A stretch of 64,000 nt of DNA from Platismatia glauca. Its lineage: Eukaryota > Ascomycota > Lecanoromycetes > Lecanorales > Parmeliaceae. The DNA lies in contig OY745776.1 in NCBI GenBank assembly GCA_963556305.1, positions 1 to 64,000 on the forward strand, given 5' to 3'. Position 1 is the first letter of the stretch; every line of letters begins with the position of its first letter. A program made the position numbers and the translations under genes. The notes beneath the pieces were generated by a model. It worked only from the letters and a program-made list of their open reading frames with translations. It did not search any database and was not told the DNA's origin. This document shows, piece after piece, positions 11,153 to 21,561 of this stretch.

Positions 11153-11200
11153 ACTATTCGTGTACATAAGGATGTCTTGCCCCCTAGATTGTTTCTTAAT
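11153..11200 (+). repeat. Dispersed repeat, copy A (second copy near 53.9 kb)
   Basis: The 48 bases beginning actattcgtgtacataagg match 53948-53995 in the same orientation, with about nine differences, mostly in the last third. About 40 bases upstream of the core here, and 85 upstream at the other site, both copies also share gtgaggcaata. This marks both as pieces of one dispersed repeat family. Confidence 0.75.
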
Positions 11201-13510
11201 TTTCATAACCTGTTAAATAAAATCATTGTTACTGAGAAATACGAAAAATGCTTGAGAGTTTGGAGTATCCAAACCGTGAAGCCGACCGATGTGAAGCCGG
11301 CCGATGCCAAGCACTACCGGTAACAATCGAGTGGGGATTTTACAACACACGGACATGGACCCTAAGTGCTGGTCTCGTCTTGGCTGATTGCAACAATTAT
11401 TTAGGCAACTATCTAGGGTCTGAGACGCCTTCAAGTACATGAATAGTGCTATTGGTGTACCTGACGGTATGAGAAGGTGGCTGGAATGACTGGGAATGAT
11501 GTCATTTGCTTTTTGTTGAAATTCAGAGAGCGCCATGGCGAACCATTGGTTGCTTCCACAGGTCCTTCTCATGTTCAACTACTCCAACTTGTGGCTAAAT
11601 CCTGCTTCAAAGTCTCTCTCCTTTTGGCGTTCCAGACGCTATATGTACTAACGTAGTTGTAAACTCAGGATGAGGCGGTGGTCTCAAAGAAAGGAGAGAG
11701 TTCGAATGAATTCGGATAAACAAGGAAGAAAATCTTCATAGTACAAGACATAGAAGTCAATCAATTCATTTACTAATCATGTATTTCAAACACTATTGAA
11801 GGAGAATTCGAACAGCTTACCAGGTCTTTTACAAATCTCTCACATAATGCATCTATTCGGTCAGATTCGGTCAGTTTTCTTGCATTTGGACTATCGGACC
11901 ACATCGAAAGTATGAAGGAGGGTACACAACTGGAGTCAATGATTGGCCAACTCAACGCCGGGGCCAGCTATCGAATCGACGGCCTGAAAGGCATATTCTC
12001 GTACACTAGCGCTAAGCATAGCTCTTATGCCAGTACGGTATAGACTTGGAGTGGTGAGGCTATAAACAGGTACGGGCGGGCGGACAAAAGTGGTAATCGC
12101 TCTGAAATCGCAAAAGTAGGAAGAGGCAAATACATCGGGGGATGGCCATATATACATTCAACTGCGAGAGCATTGGAATCAAGGCCACATGGCAGGAATC
12201 CATTTGAACATCCCAGATATCCCCTCATGATGATTCTCTTGACGGACCTATGTCCGGCGGGAAGACTAGTCCATCGCCAGTAGCTGGCTGCACGCCATGC
12301 TGCTAGTACCGCCTGGATCAAATTGCGGTTGTCAAGAAAGTCATACTGCAACACCGATAATGAGGTCGTTACGATTGCACTTCCGTGCTAACACATCAAT
12401 ATCAGTATCACAAGTCTTCGCATGGCATCCAGATCGTAAACGAGGCTTCGAAAAGGTTACCGATGGCCAATTTCGATGATGTACCGTTGTTTGATGGTTG
12501 GAAAACGTGCCCTGGACCGCAAGCTCTATCAGACAGAGACCATTACTGGAATGACCGAGCTGACAGAGACCACTGTTGGAGGGTTCAAGCTGTTGCGGGA
12601 CTGCAAACTCGGCCGTATCGGAAAGTTTTACTTTTACTCACCTGACTAGGGAATCATCAACGTCACGCCAGAATGGAGGGTCTCTAACTAAGCATCCCAA
12701 CTTTTTGCAATACACGGAGCTCGAGGACGAGGAAAAATTGCGCATCCCATCATACGAAGATAAGAGCGATGTCGCTGTGTACATGGGACTGGGATTATAG
12801 AGTCCTGCCACGTCATTTGGACGAGGCTCCGAAGTGACTTACTGTAGATGACGGCGTCATCAAGGAAAGGCTGAGGACGGAGGCAAAGCGCGACTGCTAT
12901 CGATTTAATCAGAGCTCCCTGGCTTGTGGGACTCGGCAGAAGGCTGGCTCAAGGCTTCCGAAAAACCGCCCTTCGCAAGAATGGTGCAGATCGGACAAAG
13001 GAGATATATGGGGAGGATGACGGGGATATCGAGGCTCAAGAGTCAAGGGGATGCCAAAGTGATGGTAGGAAAAGGATGCAAGGACCCTTAAAAGTGTAAA
13101 TAGAGCCAATTCCGTGCCAGTTGCATGAAATAGAGGGAAGCATAGAAGCCAGAGTAAGGAATGTAGTCTTTGTTATTCGTTACAATGTCTGCGATTGCGG
13201 AATGTCTAACTTCAACACAAACAAGTTCGTCGCTGCACACAATCATATTTTCTTGATGCCGCTGATAATGAGGAGACTCAATCCCGAGCCTCTGCCCGAC
13301 TTGAAGACTATAAGTCGTAATGGTTCACTTTGGCCTCTATGGCATCCTGGGTCTCATCTTCCAAGGAATATCGACATCTGTCCGAACACAGATAGCGTCG
13401 ATAGGTATTTTGCGGTTAGTCGAGTTCTGAAAGGAGGCACACCCTCTCTCGATTGCACATTCTTCAGAGAAGACGTTCCTCTGTGGGGGCGTGGATTGGG
13501 ATTTGAGAGT
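11201..13510. other. Gene-poor spacer with relic-like sequence
   Basis: No intact gene. Around 12500-12660 the plus strand holds a short duplication (gacagagaccattactgga / gacagagaccactgttgga) and a protein-like fragment reading TELTETTVGGFKLLRDCKLG, followed by stops. I could not assign it. The rest has only short open frames. Confidence 0.45.
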
Positions 13511-14645
13511 TTACAAGCTGGAAGAAATCCCACCGGCGCAAAGCTCATTGATGCTCTCGCTTTGTCTCTTGATACCTGCTTGTTCCGACTTGATGAAAAG
13601 TTGGCGAAAGGAGGCAAGGCAAGCGACAATGATAGCTGCGATGGGGCAGCAAATAATTAGCGAGTCCAGATGAGAAATTAAGTGTCAAACCTACCGACAG
13701 CCATTTCAATGTTGCTCCACGTATAAAGCCAGGTGGTGTCGAGTTGGTGTTTATTCGAGGATACCAAAGCTACACGTAGTACTGCGACAATAGTAACGAT
13801 GATCGTCAAGGAAAATAGGCCCATCAGGGCTAGCTTCTGTCCCCAAGAGATGCGGACATTCCACATCATCAACACAGGAATTGACAGAACTACTCTAAAT
13901 TAGCTGCATATTCCTCACGAGATAATACAACAGTATGAAACATACTCATGGCGTCGGTGATAACATCTGCCGCTGCATGAAAATGGAAAGTGTTTCTTGT
14001 AAAGGCTTGTTGATGCGATGCTCCGCATTGGGCTTCACCGTGTCATTGCTATGTTCACGTACAGAGTATGAAAACTCACTGAAGATGAAGTCGGCGGAAC
14101 CCAGCAGGCACGGGTACTGAAGAATACCGATGCACGTCGCCCACGTCAAAACTGTAATTCCCATCACGGACCACCACCATATGCGGAGGCCTCGTACATT
14201 GTAACCCAGCCTGCGGAAGAATAGCAGAATTGAGACCTTGACGCTCCACAAGCAAGACAAGAACAGAACTATTGCTGCAAGGTTCGCATGCAGGAATGAC
14301 TGTTGGACTGCCAGAATGTTGGCTGTCGGCTGGATCTGCCCAGCTGAAAGCTTGAACGAATTGTACAAAGGCGCTTGTTGCAGTTGCCAGATAACAGAGC
14401 TGGCGAGAACCATGAACCATGCCGCAATCACGAGGCAGTCGTCGGCGTAAACCTTTTTGAAATATCTGACACGGACGAACAAGCGGAAGACAAAGAAGCA
14501 CAAGGAAAGCACTGTCCCTCCCCACATGATTCCCTGACGAAGGGATGTCAGGCTCGACGCGAGTTATTGCAATGGAGCGAAAGGAGATTCTTACGACAAA
14601 GGCTTGCGAATTGACCCTCGCGACTGTAACTTCTGCAACAGCCAT
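13511..14645 (-). CDS. Fungal rhodopsin-domain membrane protein
   Basis: Model on the minus strand: exons 14645-14595, 14533-14080, 13972-13946, 13892-13695 and 13635-13511 (284 aa), with introns of 61, 107, 53 and 59 nt; all phases agree. One exon is only 27 nt (coding ADVITDAM). Features typical of the fungal 'rhodopsin domain' integral membrane family are seen: VYADDCLVIAAWFMVLAS after the second helix, LFFRRLGYN, a Trp-rich helix IWWWSVMGITVLTWATCIGI, then ITDAMIVLSIPVLMMWN, and the closing IEMAVAIIVACLASFRQLF. Several hydrophobic segments are present. These proteins are probable membrane sensors or receptors in the plasma membrane, with ligands mostly unknown. No CFEM domain is present at the N-terminus. 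The protein is somewhat short for the family, mainly because the C-terminal tail is brief. Confidence 0.85.
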
Positions 14646-14830
14646 GACTTGAAGAAAACGTCGTATGATACTCAGATACTATTCACGTAATACTTAGTGT
14701 ACTGACTAAATGCAGAAGAGAAATTTGAGACGGTTGTTCAAAAGAATAGAAGAGTTTGAGATGGGTCAGGTATGATATACTCATACCCATCACTCCTGAT
14801 CGCCGATGTGAAGTTCCGCCGTAGCCTTGC

Positions 14831-15555
14831 ATGCACGTTGAGGAAACCCTGCATCCTCACTCCCTATGTAAGACTGTAGGTCTTGAATCCATGGTGTCGG
14901 GCGATACGTTCAGTCTGGTTCTCTTTGTTGACGATCACGGTTCTCACGTACGTACGTATAACGGCGTTTACTTTGCCGAGAAGCCCGGCAGCATTAGCTC
15001 CTCCGTTCTCGCAGCGGGTCTCCAGGATGCGATCCAACGAATGAAGCGCGCGTCTAACTTTTTGCATAGAAATACAACTGAAGGATTTTCGGAAGCGATG
15101 CCAGAGCGGATCCGTCTGCTAGATCTAGAAGCAAAGAGTCTTTCCGGCATCAGATCCGGTAGGTTTCGAATTTGATATTGAGCATCGAATTCTTCTCGTG
15201 GAAGCTCGCTCTAGGTCATCCAACGAGCGTAGTAGAATTTTAAGGGAAAATGGCGTAGCCTTCTTACACCAGACTTTGCTTGCTGTGTCTTGGATACGAT
15301 TTGACGTCTGATCTCCTGCTGAAAGAGGTCTTCGGCCGCCTCCGTGGCGTATTCTATCCGTGGGGCGTAGCATTGCAGAATGCGCTGCTCTTTCTATGCA
15401 AGGCTCCCATGAGTACGCCTCGGCTCTCTCCTCATATTTTCACTCAGTCTGCGCGAATGATTTATGACTTCGCTACCCTCAGGCCGAAACGCCTTCAAGA
15501 ACTCTTTTTTGAAGACATGGGAAAAGGAAATCGAAGGAGTTCAGCTAGACATTGA
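14831..15555 (+). CDS. Possible hypothetical gene, weak support
   Basis: Two neighbouring plus-strand open frames could be joined by an intron from about 15163 (AG|GTTTCG) to about 15271 (ACCAG|A), giving roughly 205 codons. The second part reads like protein (LLLKEVFGRLRGVFYPWG; MIYDFATLRPKRLQELFF). I do not recognise any family. There is no signal peptide, and the donor is not a strong match. It may be chance or a relic. Confidence 0.2.
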
Positions 15556-18500
15556 GTAGACCTTGTTTGACGAGGATTTAGTTTAGTAGGCATCATCGTG
15601 CGTGGAAATATCTTTAACCCCTCATCACTCTACACATATCAGTGACGGGTGCAAATGATGACCGCATCACTCTCAAAGAAAACACCGCGCTTGAAGCCTT
15701 GGCAACGCAACAGCCAGCGTTGAACACAGATTGTTGGCTAACTGCGGTCTTCAGGGACTCAGCGTCCTGCACGTGTTAGAGTTCCAAGCACTTCCGCGCC
15801 AAAGAGACTGCTTAGCCAAACATATAGCGGTGTCTACAAGTCCTCCGAAATCGAGGACGTTTCTTTTGCAGGCGAGAGAGAGTATCATTGTGCCGAAAAT
15901 TTTACTCAAACCGCTTTCACTTCGTACTGCAAGTAGCTGAAAAGCACTGGTGCCAATCCGACCTTGATATCTCATCCACAGATAGCGAGTATCTTGCTTT
16001 TGCCTGCCTTTTCAATTTTGAGCCGATCCAATGGCAGCGAGAGCTGCCCGTTCCGAGTAAGTCTTCGCCAGGCAACGAGGACTCCGCAAATGCGTCTAGC
16101 CTCCAGTCGACCCGCTTCAAAGACACACGTCAGATGATTCATTGGCGCGGGTACGTTACATCGCACTCTCAAAAGAATCAAGGGGTGGAGTGAAACGATG
16201 CTTTGAAGAGGTTCGGCTCCTCTCGACTGGAATGAATAGTACCCTCATACCTATCTCCTCTGCGGAAGAACCTTCTACCGCTCCGTCTTGGCACGTCCCG
16301 CCGACGATCTTCGTAACGAAAACCACTATATTCTATACAGATCTCAGAGTCGGCCCAAAGTAGGCCGAAAACCACAATATTTGTTGGTATTGATGGGAGG
16401 ATGAAGGATTAATCTCCTATGGAAGGTGTGAAGGCTACTTACACAGCCTGTGAAGCCTATGCGATTTGCCACTTGAGGGGTAGTCTCAACACCGTACTGC
16501 GGGCTGCGGGCTGCATCGAATCGAACAATATTTCAATCCTTGCGTGCCACGGAAATTTCAGGTCTCCATGAGACCGCCGGCACATTGGACCTTGGAGCCT
16601 CGGATCGAAGGTCTGGGAAGAGAGCATGCTCTCAGGCAAACGTCGGCATGGGTCAGGGATGTTCACTAACCGAAGTCCTCGGGAGTAGAGGCTTGGAGAG
16701 TCTCAGTCTAGCTAGAGTGAATGTTGCCAAAAAGCTGCCACTCTCCATGTCACGGCATAAAAACTTCGCCAACAGCATCTCCCGAGATCGCAGATTATCG
16801 CTGAAGCTTCCCTCCGTCTTACTGCCTTGTCCTTCCACCCGTACTCTCGAGCGAGCAAGGACCATGAGGATCCACTCGGACAATGCCAATCCCAGCTCAC
16901 TGCTTATGAGACAGCTTAGGAGTCTAGAAGAACATAATCCGAGGAGGGGGCAGAAAGAGCAGTCCGCGACTGCTACTCATAGACCATGGCCCTGGACGTG
17001 ACATTAAACAGTAATTCAGTGCTGCCGAAGTCAATGAAAGCGCGTACGGAGGACGAACTTGATCCCAAGATCAATTTCCTCGACGGAGCACACTAGAAAT
17101 TGGCGGATACCAAACCCTACGACTAGGTCATGGAGAGAACGGAGGGTGACTCTACTCTAAGATCTACCAGAAAGCGAAGAATACTAGACGCTATTAGACA
17201 CTGGATATCCAACAGACGGGAAAGGCTTTCCGCGAGCGAGTGACTGTGGTTGCGGATTGAGTCGAATCGTAGAGGGAGCTGCAGGTATCGATTGCGCTAG
17301 AAAAAGTCCTGCTGTCAACCAGGTCAAGCTGGAAAGAGGATTCGGTAGTTCTCGGTGACGCCATGGTATGAAGACCCTACTCTTTGAAATTACTGAAGCG
17401 GATATAGCTGCTCGGCGAGGCATATAGGCGTTTCTCCAAGATCTTGCTACCTATCCGTCCTCATATCTAACAACATTACAGGTCAAGCCGAACGGAAAGG
17501 TAGTAGAAATCCCGAAAGCAAGCAGCAGAGATATCCCTGGACAAGTCGCTTACAATAGGATCTACAACCAAGACCCTGGAGGAAGCAGCCAAGGATTGCA
17601 AGAACGACTTTTCTTACTGCTTGAGCCTTGTTCGTCCTTTTTCCTGTTTCAAGACATCGAGAGCAAGTAAACTTGTTCTGCAGCACACAAACTTCTGGTA
17701 CGAAATTCGCATTCCATCATCTCTACAATAGTATGCTCCTTGAAACTCCAAGGACTTTGCTGTAGAACTGTGCAGGTCCTAGACAAGCAAGCATCCTGTT
17801 GTACATCTGCAACTACATTCAGATAAGCAAGACGCGGTAGAGTATAATTTAAGGCATCCAAGTCTCTCCCATCCAAAAAATCACAAAGCAGATGCCAGTG
17901 CTGTTGTTTCATTTACATCCGTGATATGCCGAGCTTTCGTTTGAACTGAGAAAGCATTGCGTCTGCTGGTTCCTTTTGTACGATTCATTACTGGGTGACT
18001 CCCTCTATCCTTTCTACACTATGGGCATTGTTTTAAGGATTCTGTTGGACGATTTCCTTAAGCCGAGCTAAAAGGGTCATTGTGACAGGTAAATGGTAAA
18101 ACTCGCGCTTGGTATCCCAGTGATTCTGTCCCGTTCGTGGGCTCCATTCGGTGGCGCTTGTGCTTATACGACTTCCGTATGGGCTGCGTATTCAGCTCGA
18201 ACCAGGTACGGCGCGTCAATCTCTCCATGCCAAACCGGTCAGAAGAGACGCTGACATCGCCGACGAGTATCTTGAACAACTCGGACACACGGAGAAGGTT
18301 TGCAGGTAGACTCGCAAGCAAGTCTTCAGGGTTGCCACATCGGAAGACCCAATTCTGTGAGATCTGACGAAGTTAATTGCGATTGTATGTGTAAGGGCTG
18401 AAAACAAAATCACAGGTAGAATATGCATATCCTTTCCTGTCAAAGTGAATCGCATGCGGAAGGTATCATATGAGGGATGTGACAATCTTGCTGTCTGAGG

Positions 18501-19541
18501 AGAGTATTTGATGTGGCTCGAAAAGAGATAGGATGCGGATAGTTCCTTTTTCCGCTTCAAGGATGCCAATCTGGAATTGACTGAGCCATCCCAGAAGCCG
18601 GAGAGGAAAACGCCCCCACAGCTCGACTGTACCGAGCCGTTCTCGCCACGCAAACACCAAACGCGACCTCCGATTTGTCGATAGGCTGGACGCCACGAAG
18701 CTGATCCTTTCGACGGCAAAGTCACAATAGAATGATGGAGATCATGATCATAGCCCAGATTGGTGTGTGGTACCGCTGAGGGGGTATGCCCTCCTCACGC
18801 TCCTGACAACAGGTTGTTCTCTGTTGTAATCTCGGAAGCTTCGCCGTTTGCAATGTTCTCTACTCTTGTAGATTTGTTTCCAGCAATGATCATCAATAGA
18901 AATGACTCATGTACTGCCCCTCGGCCCGGCGTGGCCACCTCACGGCTGGAGCTCTGCTCCGGAAGCTCAGGCTGACCATTCATGAAAGCTAGGGTCATCA
19001 TCATAGTCGAGCCTTGTCTTGTGGCTTTCACCTGCTCTTGGGCCCTTAAAGCGCCGTAGATTCTCTGAGTCTTGTATTGCTGCTTTTGCTTTTAGCGGCT
19101 GGGATTTGACAATTCCCTCATCTTGTACGTAATGGGCGTGCATTCCAGGGGTAGCACACGTATACTTAGTCTTTGGTTGTGGAGCATCTCAGTCTCCGGC
19201 TGACTGGGCCGTCCAAAGCAAGCCACAACGTCACTGAAAGTCGCTGAAATATCTAGGCAGTAAGGAAGACGAGTGTGTCGGGCATAGAGCCGCCGAGTAC
19301 AACAATGTGCCTCAGCATCTGAGGCTAATCCGCAGTGACGATCCACAACTACGTTCTCCATCCATCCATCCACGGGTTCCATGAGGACACCCTACTTTGT
19401 TATATAGCGTAATGGGTTTGCTTAGCGACCTAGTGATTGGGACGTAATACTAGAGTAGAGTAGTAGTGCCTACCTTAGGGAGGTGCAACAGCCAAGGCTC
19501 TAAGGTAGGAGGAATGGAAAAAGACCACAACACCATTGTAC

Positions 19542-19621
19542 CAGCGCCAATAGGAATCGAACCTATTATGATAAATACCACCCAACAACGGAGGTCGGCG
19601 TAGAAAGTCCTGGACAGCGCT
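19542..19621 (-). tRNA. tRNA-like segment with a perfect box B (possibly a relic)
   Basis: On the minus strand a perfect T arm is seen: ATAGG-TTCGATT-CCTAT, containing the RNA polymerase III box B consensus GGTTCGATTCC. The seven bases before and after (AGCGCTG / TGGCGCT) can pair as a 7-bp acceptor stem with two G-T pairs, over a length of 79 bases plus a discriminator. An anticodon-arm-like CCTCC-GTTGTTG-GGTGG has one mismatch. A normal D arm and box A are missing. It could be a decayed tRNA, the head of a SINE, or chance. Confidence 0.3.
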
Positions 19622-19789
19622 AGTACCAGCCCTTACCCTACCTTCGGAAATGGGACCCCGGGATTATTGTAGATTGAATTTTGAGGATCTCTTCTCCGCG
19701 GGTATGGGGCCATGGCCCTGCCAGGGCAACCCTGTAGGCGGGGCGTTATTCGAAAGCTTGGTGTAGAAGTCGTGGCGTCCAGGACTTTT

Positions 19790-19908
19790 GTTGGAAATTG
19801 CTGCAGCACTTGTCACGGTGGCCAATCGCTATGGCCTTCACAGCTATTTCAATAGCCTTCATACCATCCTTCATAGAAAATCAATCAAGCCTCCCATAAT
19901 TCTCAACA
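19790..19908 (+). promoter_or_regulatory. Promoter-like segment, copy A of a duplicated stretch
   Basis: It shares attgctgcagcact, cacggtggccaat, ttcatagaaaatcaatca and attctcaaca with 57577-57725, in the same order and orientation, with small indels. At the 57 kb site the segment lies 240 bases upstream of a broken 2EXR/F-box-like gene. No such gene follows here, so this copy looks like an orphan promoter or leader left by a lost paralog. Confidence 0.5.
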
Positions 19909-20355
19909 TCTTTCTACGCCGACCTAGGTAGGTACTGCAGGCAGAAATGGTGGCGCTTTAGGTCCTTCTTCCACTTCCTTCCACAGAGACCTTGTGTTTG
20001 TATGTTGTAGCTCTTTCACTACCTTACTCTAAGGTACAGCAGAAATGACCGTGATGACCTAACCTTATTCATTCTAGCGTAATATTTCGTGTTGGACATT
20101 GTAACTTTTCAAAGATAAGGCGCTGGAAGATAAGAAAAGTCATGTACGACATGTACGACATACACCATACAACATACAACATACAACATACGAGAGTCGC
20201 TTTACCTCCTGCCTCATCTCAACCTCCATCCGCATCCTCATTGTCGTCGAGATCATCGATCAAGCTCCATCATTTCAGCACCACCACCACCACGGCATCT
20301 TCCTCACCGGATACGCACAAGAGCAGCTTCCTTTTCTGCTCCTTTCCCGCTTTCT

Positions 20356-20401
20356 TCGCCCTTTCGCCCCTTTCGCCCCTTTCGCCCCTTTCGCCCCTTC
20401 G
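20356..20401 (+). repeat. Short tandem repeat, 9-bp unit ctttcgccc
   Basis: About five tandem copies of a 9-base unit (ctttcgccc), the last one shortened. It sits in pyrimidine-rich DNA about 1.2 kb upstream of the sedolisin gene. No function is evident. Confidence 0.85.
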
Positions 20402-21561
20402 CCGTTCGGGGCGGTCCGGTCGTCTCGTGACAGCAAAGCGCTTATCGGTACTTACAGATTTGACAGCTCTTTCTGTTTAACCCTCCATCCCCCTGCGTCG
20501 CACATGCATTATCATTACGACGCTCCTGCTGCATTCAGACAGTATTGCGTGCATATGCAACAAGAGAGCCTTACTGCTATAGTGCAAAGATCTACTTGTA
20601 CCGCCTTCTTATCTTCGGTGTTAGCCTTCCTTTCTCCACATTGGAATTGCTCTTTACACCCCCATACACCTGAATCCCATAAAGAGATATTTTATTGCAA
20701 ATAAGCCTCAAAGGCCGACCTTTCCGACCTTTATCACACAGACTCTACAGCTCGCTAAAAAGGTAAATCGTTGGTGGTGACACACAGACGCACCTCACTA
20801 GACACCGTAGCCTTGGTCTCGTGAGCTGGATCAGATGGAACATCCTTTCCCTATGGATGTCGCAATATGGGTACTTACGAGCTTTGCTAAGTCCTACTCT
20901 CGGTTCGTACCACGCACTTAGCTCGCCAGCAGCGGACTGGCGACCTAGGTATGGAGTATGATTGTAACCGACTTGATCTTCGTAGATTCCAGCTCGATGC
21001 CTTTCATTCAAATGGTCTGCCTGTCTTATCGTTGGTGGTTGCTATCTTGCCACTCCGACAAGGGCTAAGTCCCATACCAAGGACATATATGATTGAGCTG
21101 GGGCAAAATTATTTCCGTTCGGAACGATGTCTCAATTTGTTCGCTAATCTACCCTACAATGCTAATGATTTCCCCTTTCGTGCATTGACTGCCGTGTTCT
21201 GCGTCAGTGGTACAACTCTCCTAGCACTCCATCCCACTTTCCACTCCGGACGTGGACAAAGATTTTTCGAAGAATGATGCCGCTTTGACCCTAGAAAGCT
21301 ATGATTTGCCACAATGGTGCCGGTTCTTAAAGATCTCCTGCTCTTTTCGACCCGTGCCCGGCACTCCTTGGCCGAGGAAGGGTCAAGTGCAGATCGGTAT
21401 GGTTGCATGGGATACGCCAACACGCAATCGGTAGACCATGTGCAATCAGCGGGGACACTTGTGTGAATTCGAAGGCTCTATGGCCAGCTGTGCATAAAAG
21501 GAAGCGCGTTCCCCGGGAGTACGACTCCTTATGCATTGAGAATCTCCATAGGCATATCGAC

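Larger units (their letters stand above)
14646..21561. other. Seven-kilobase region almost without genes
   Basis: No gene can be named with confidence. A possible plus-strand gene at 14831-15555 is listed separately. Minus-strand fragments in one frame at 18696-18058 look somewhat protein-like but carry stops. Near 19.5-19.9 kb there are a tRNA-like segment, a 12-base inverted repeat (aaagtcctggac at 19604-19615 and its complement at 19777-19788), and a promoter-like segment shared with 57.6 kb. The rest shows only chance open frames. Confidence 0.5.

Noticed and set aside
13545..13635. A frameshift at the end of the rhodopsin-domain gene
   Set aside because: On rereading, the bases at 13612-13624 give the expected ACLASFRQLF without any shift; the gene is intact.
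18058..18725. Protein-like minus-strand frame in two pieces
   Set aside because: The pieces share a frame but are separated by stops, and no intron with acceptable signals joins them. No family is recognised.
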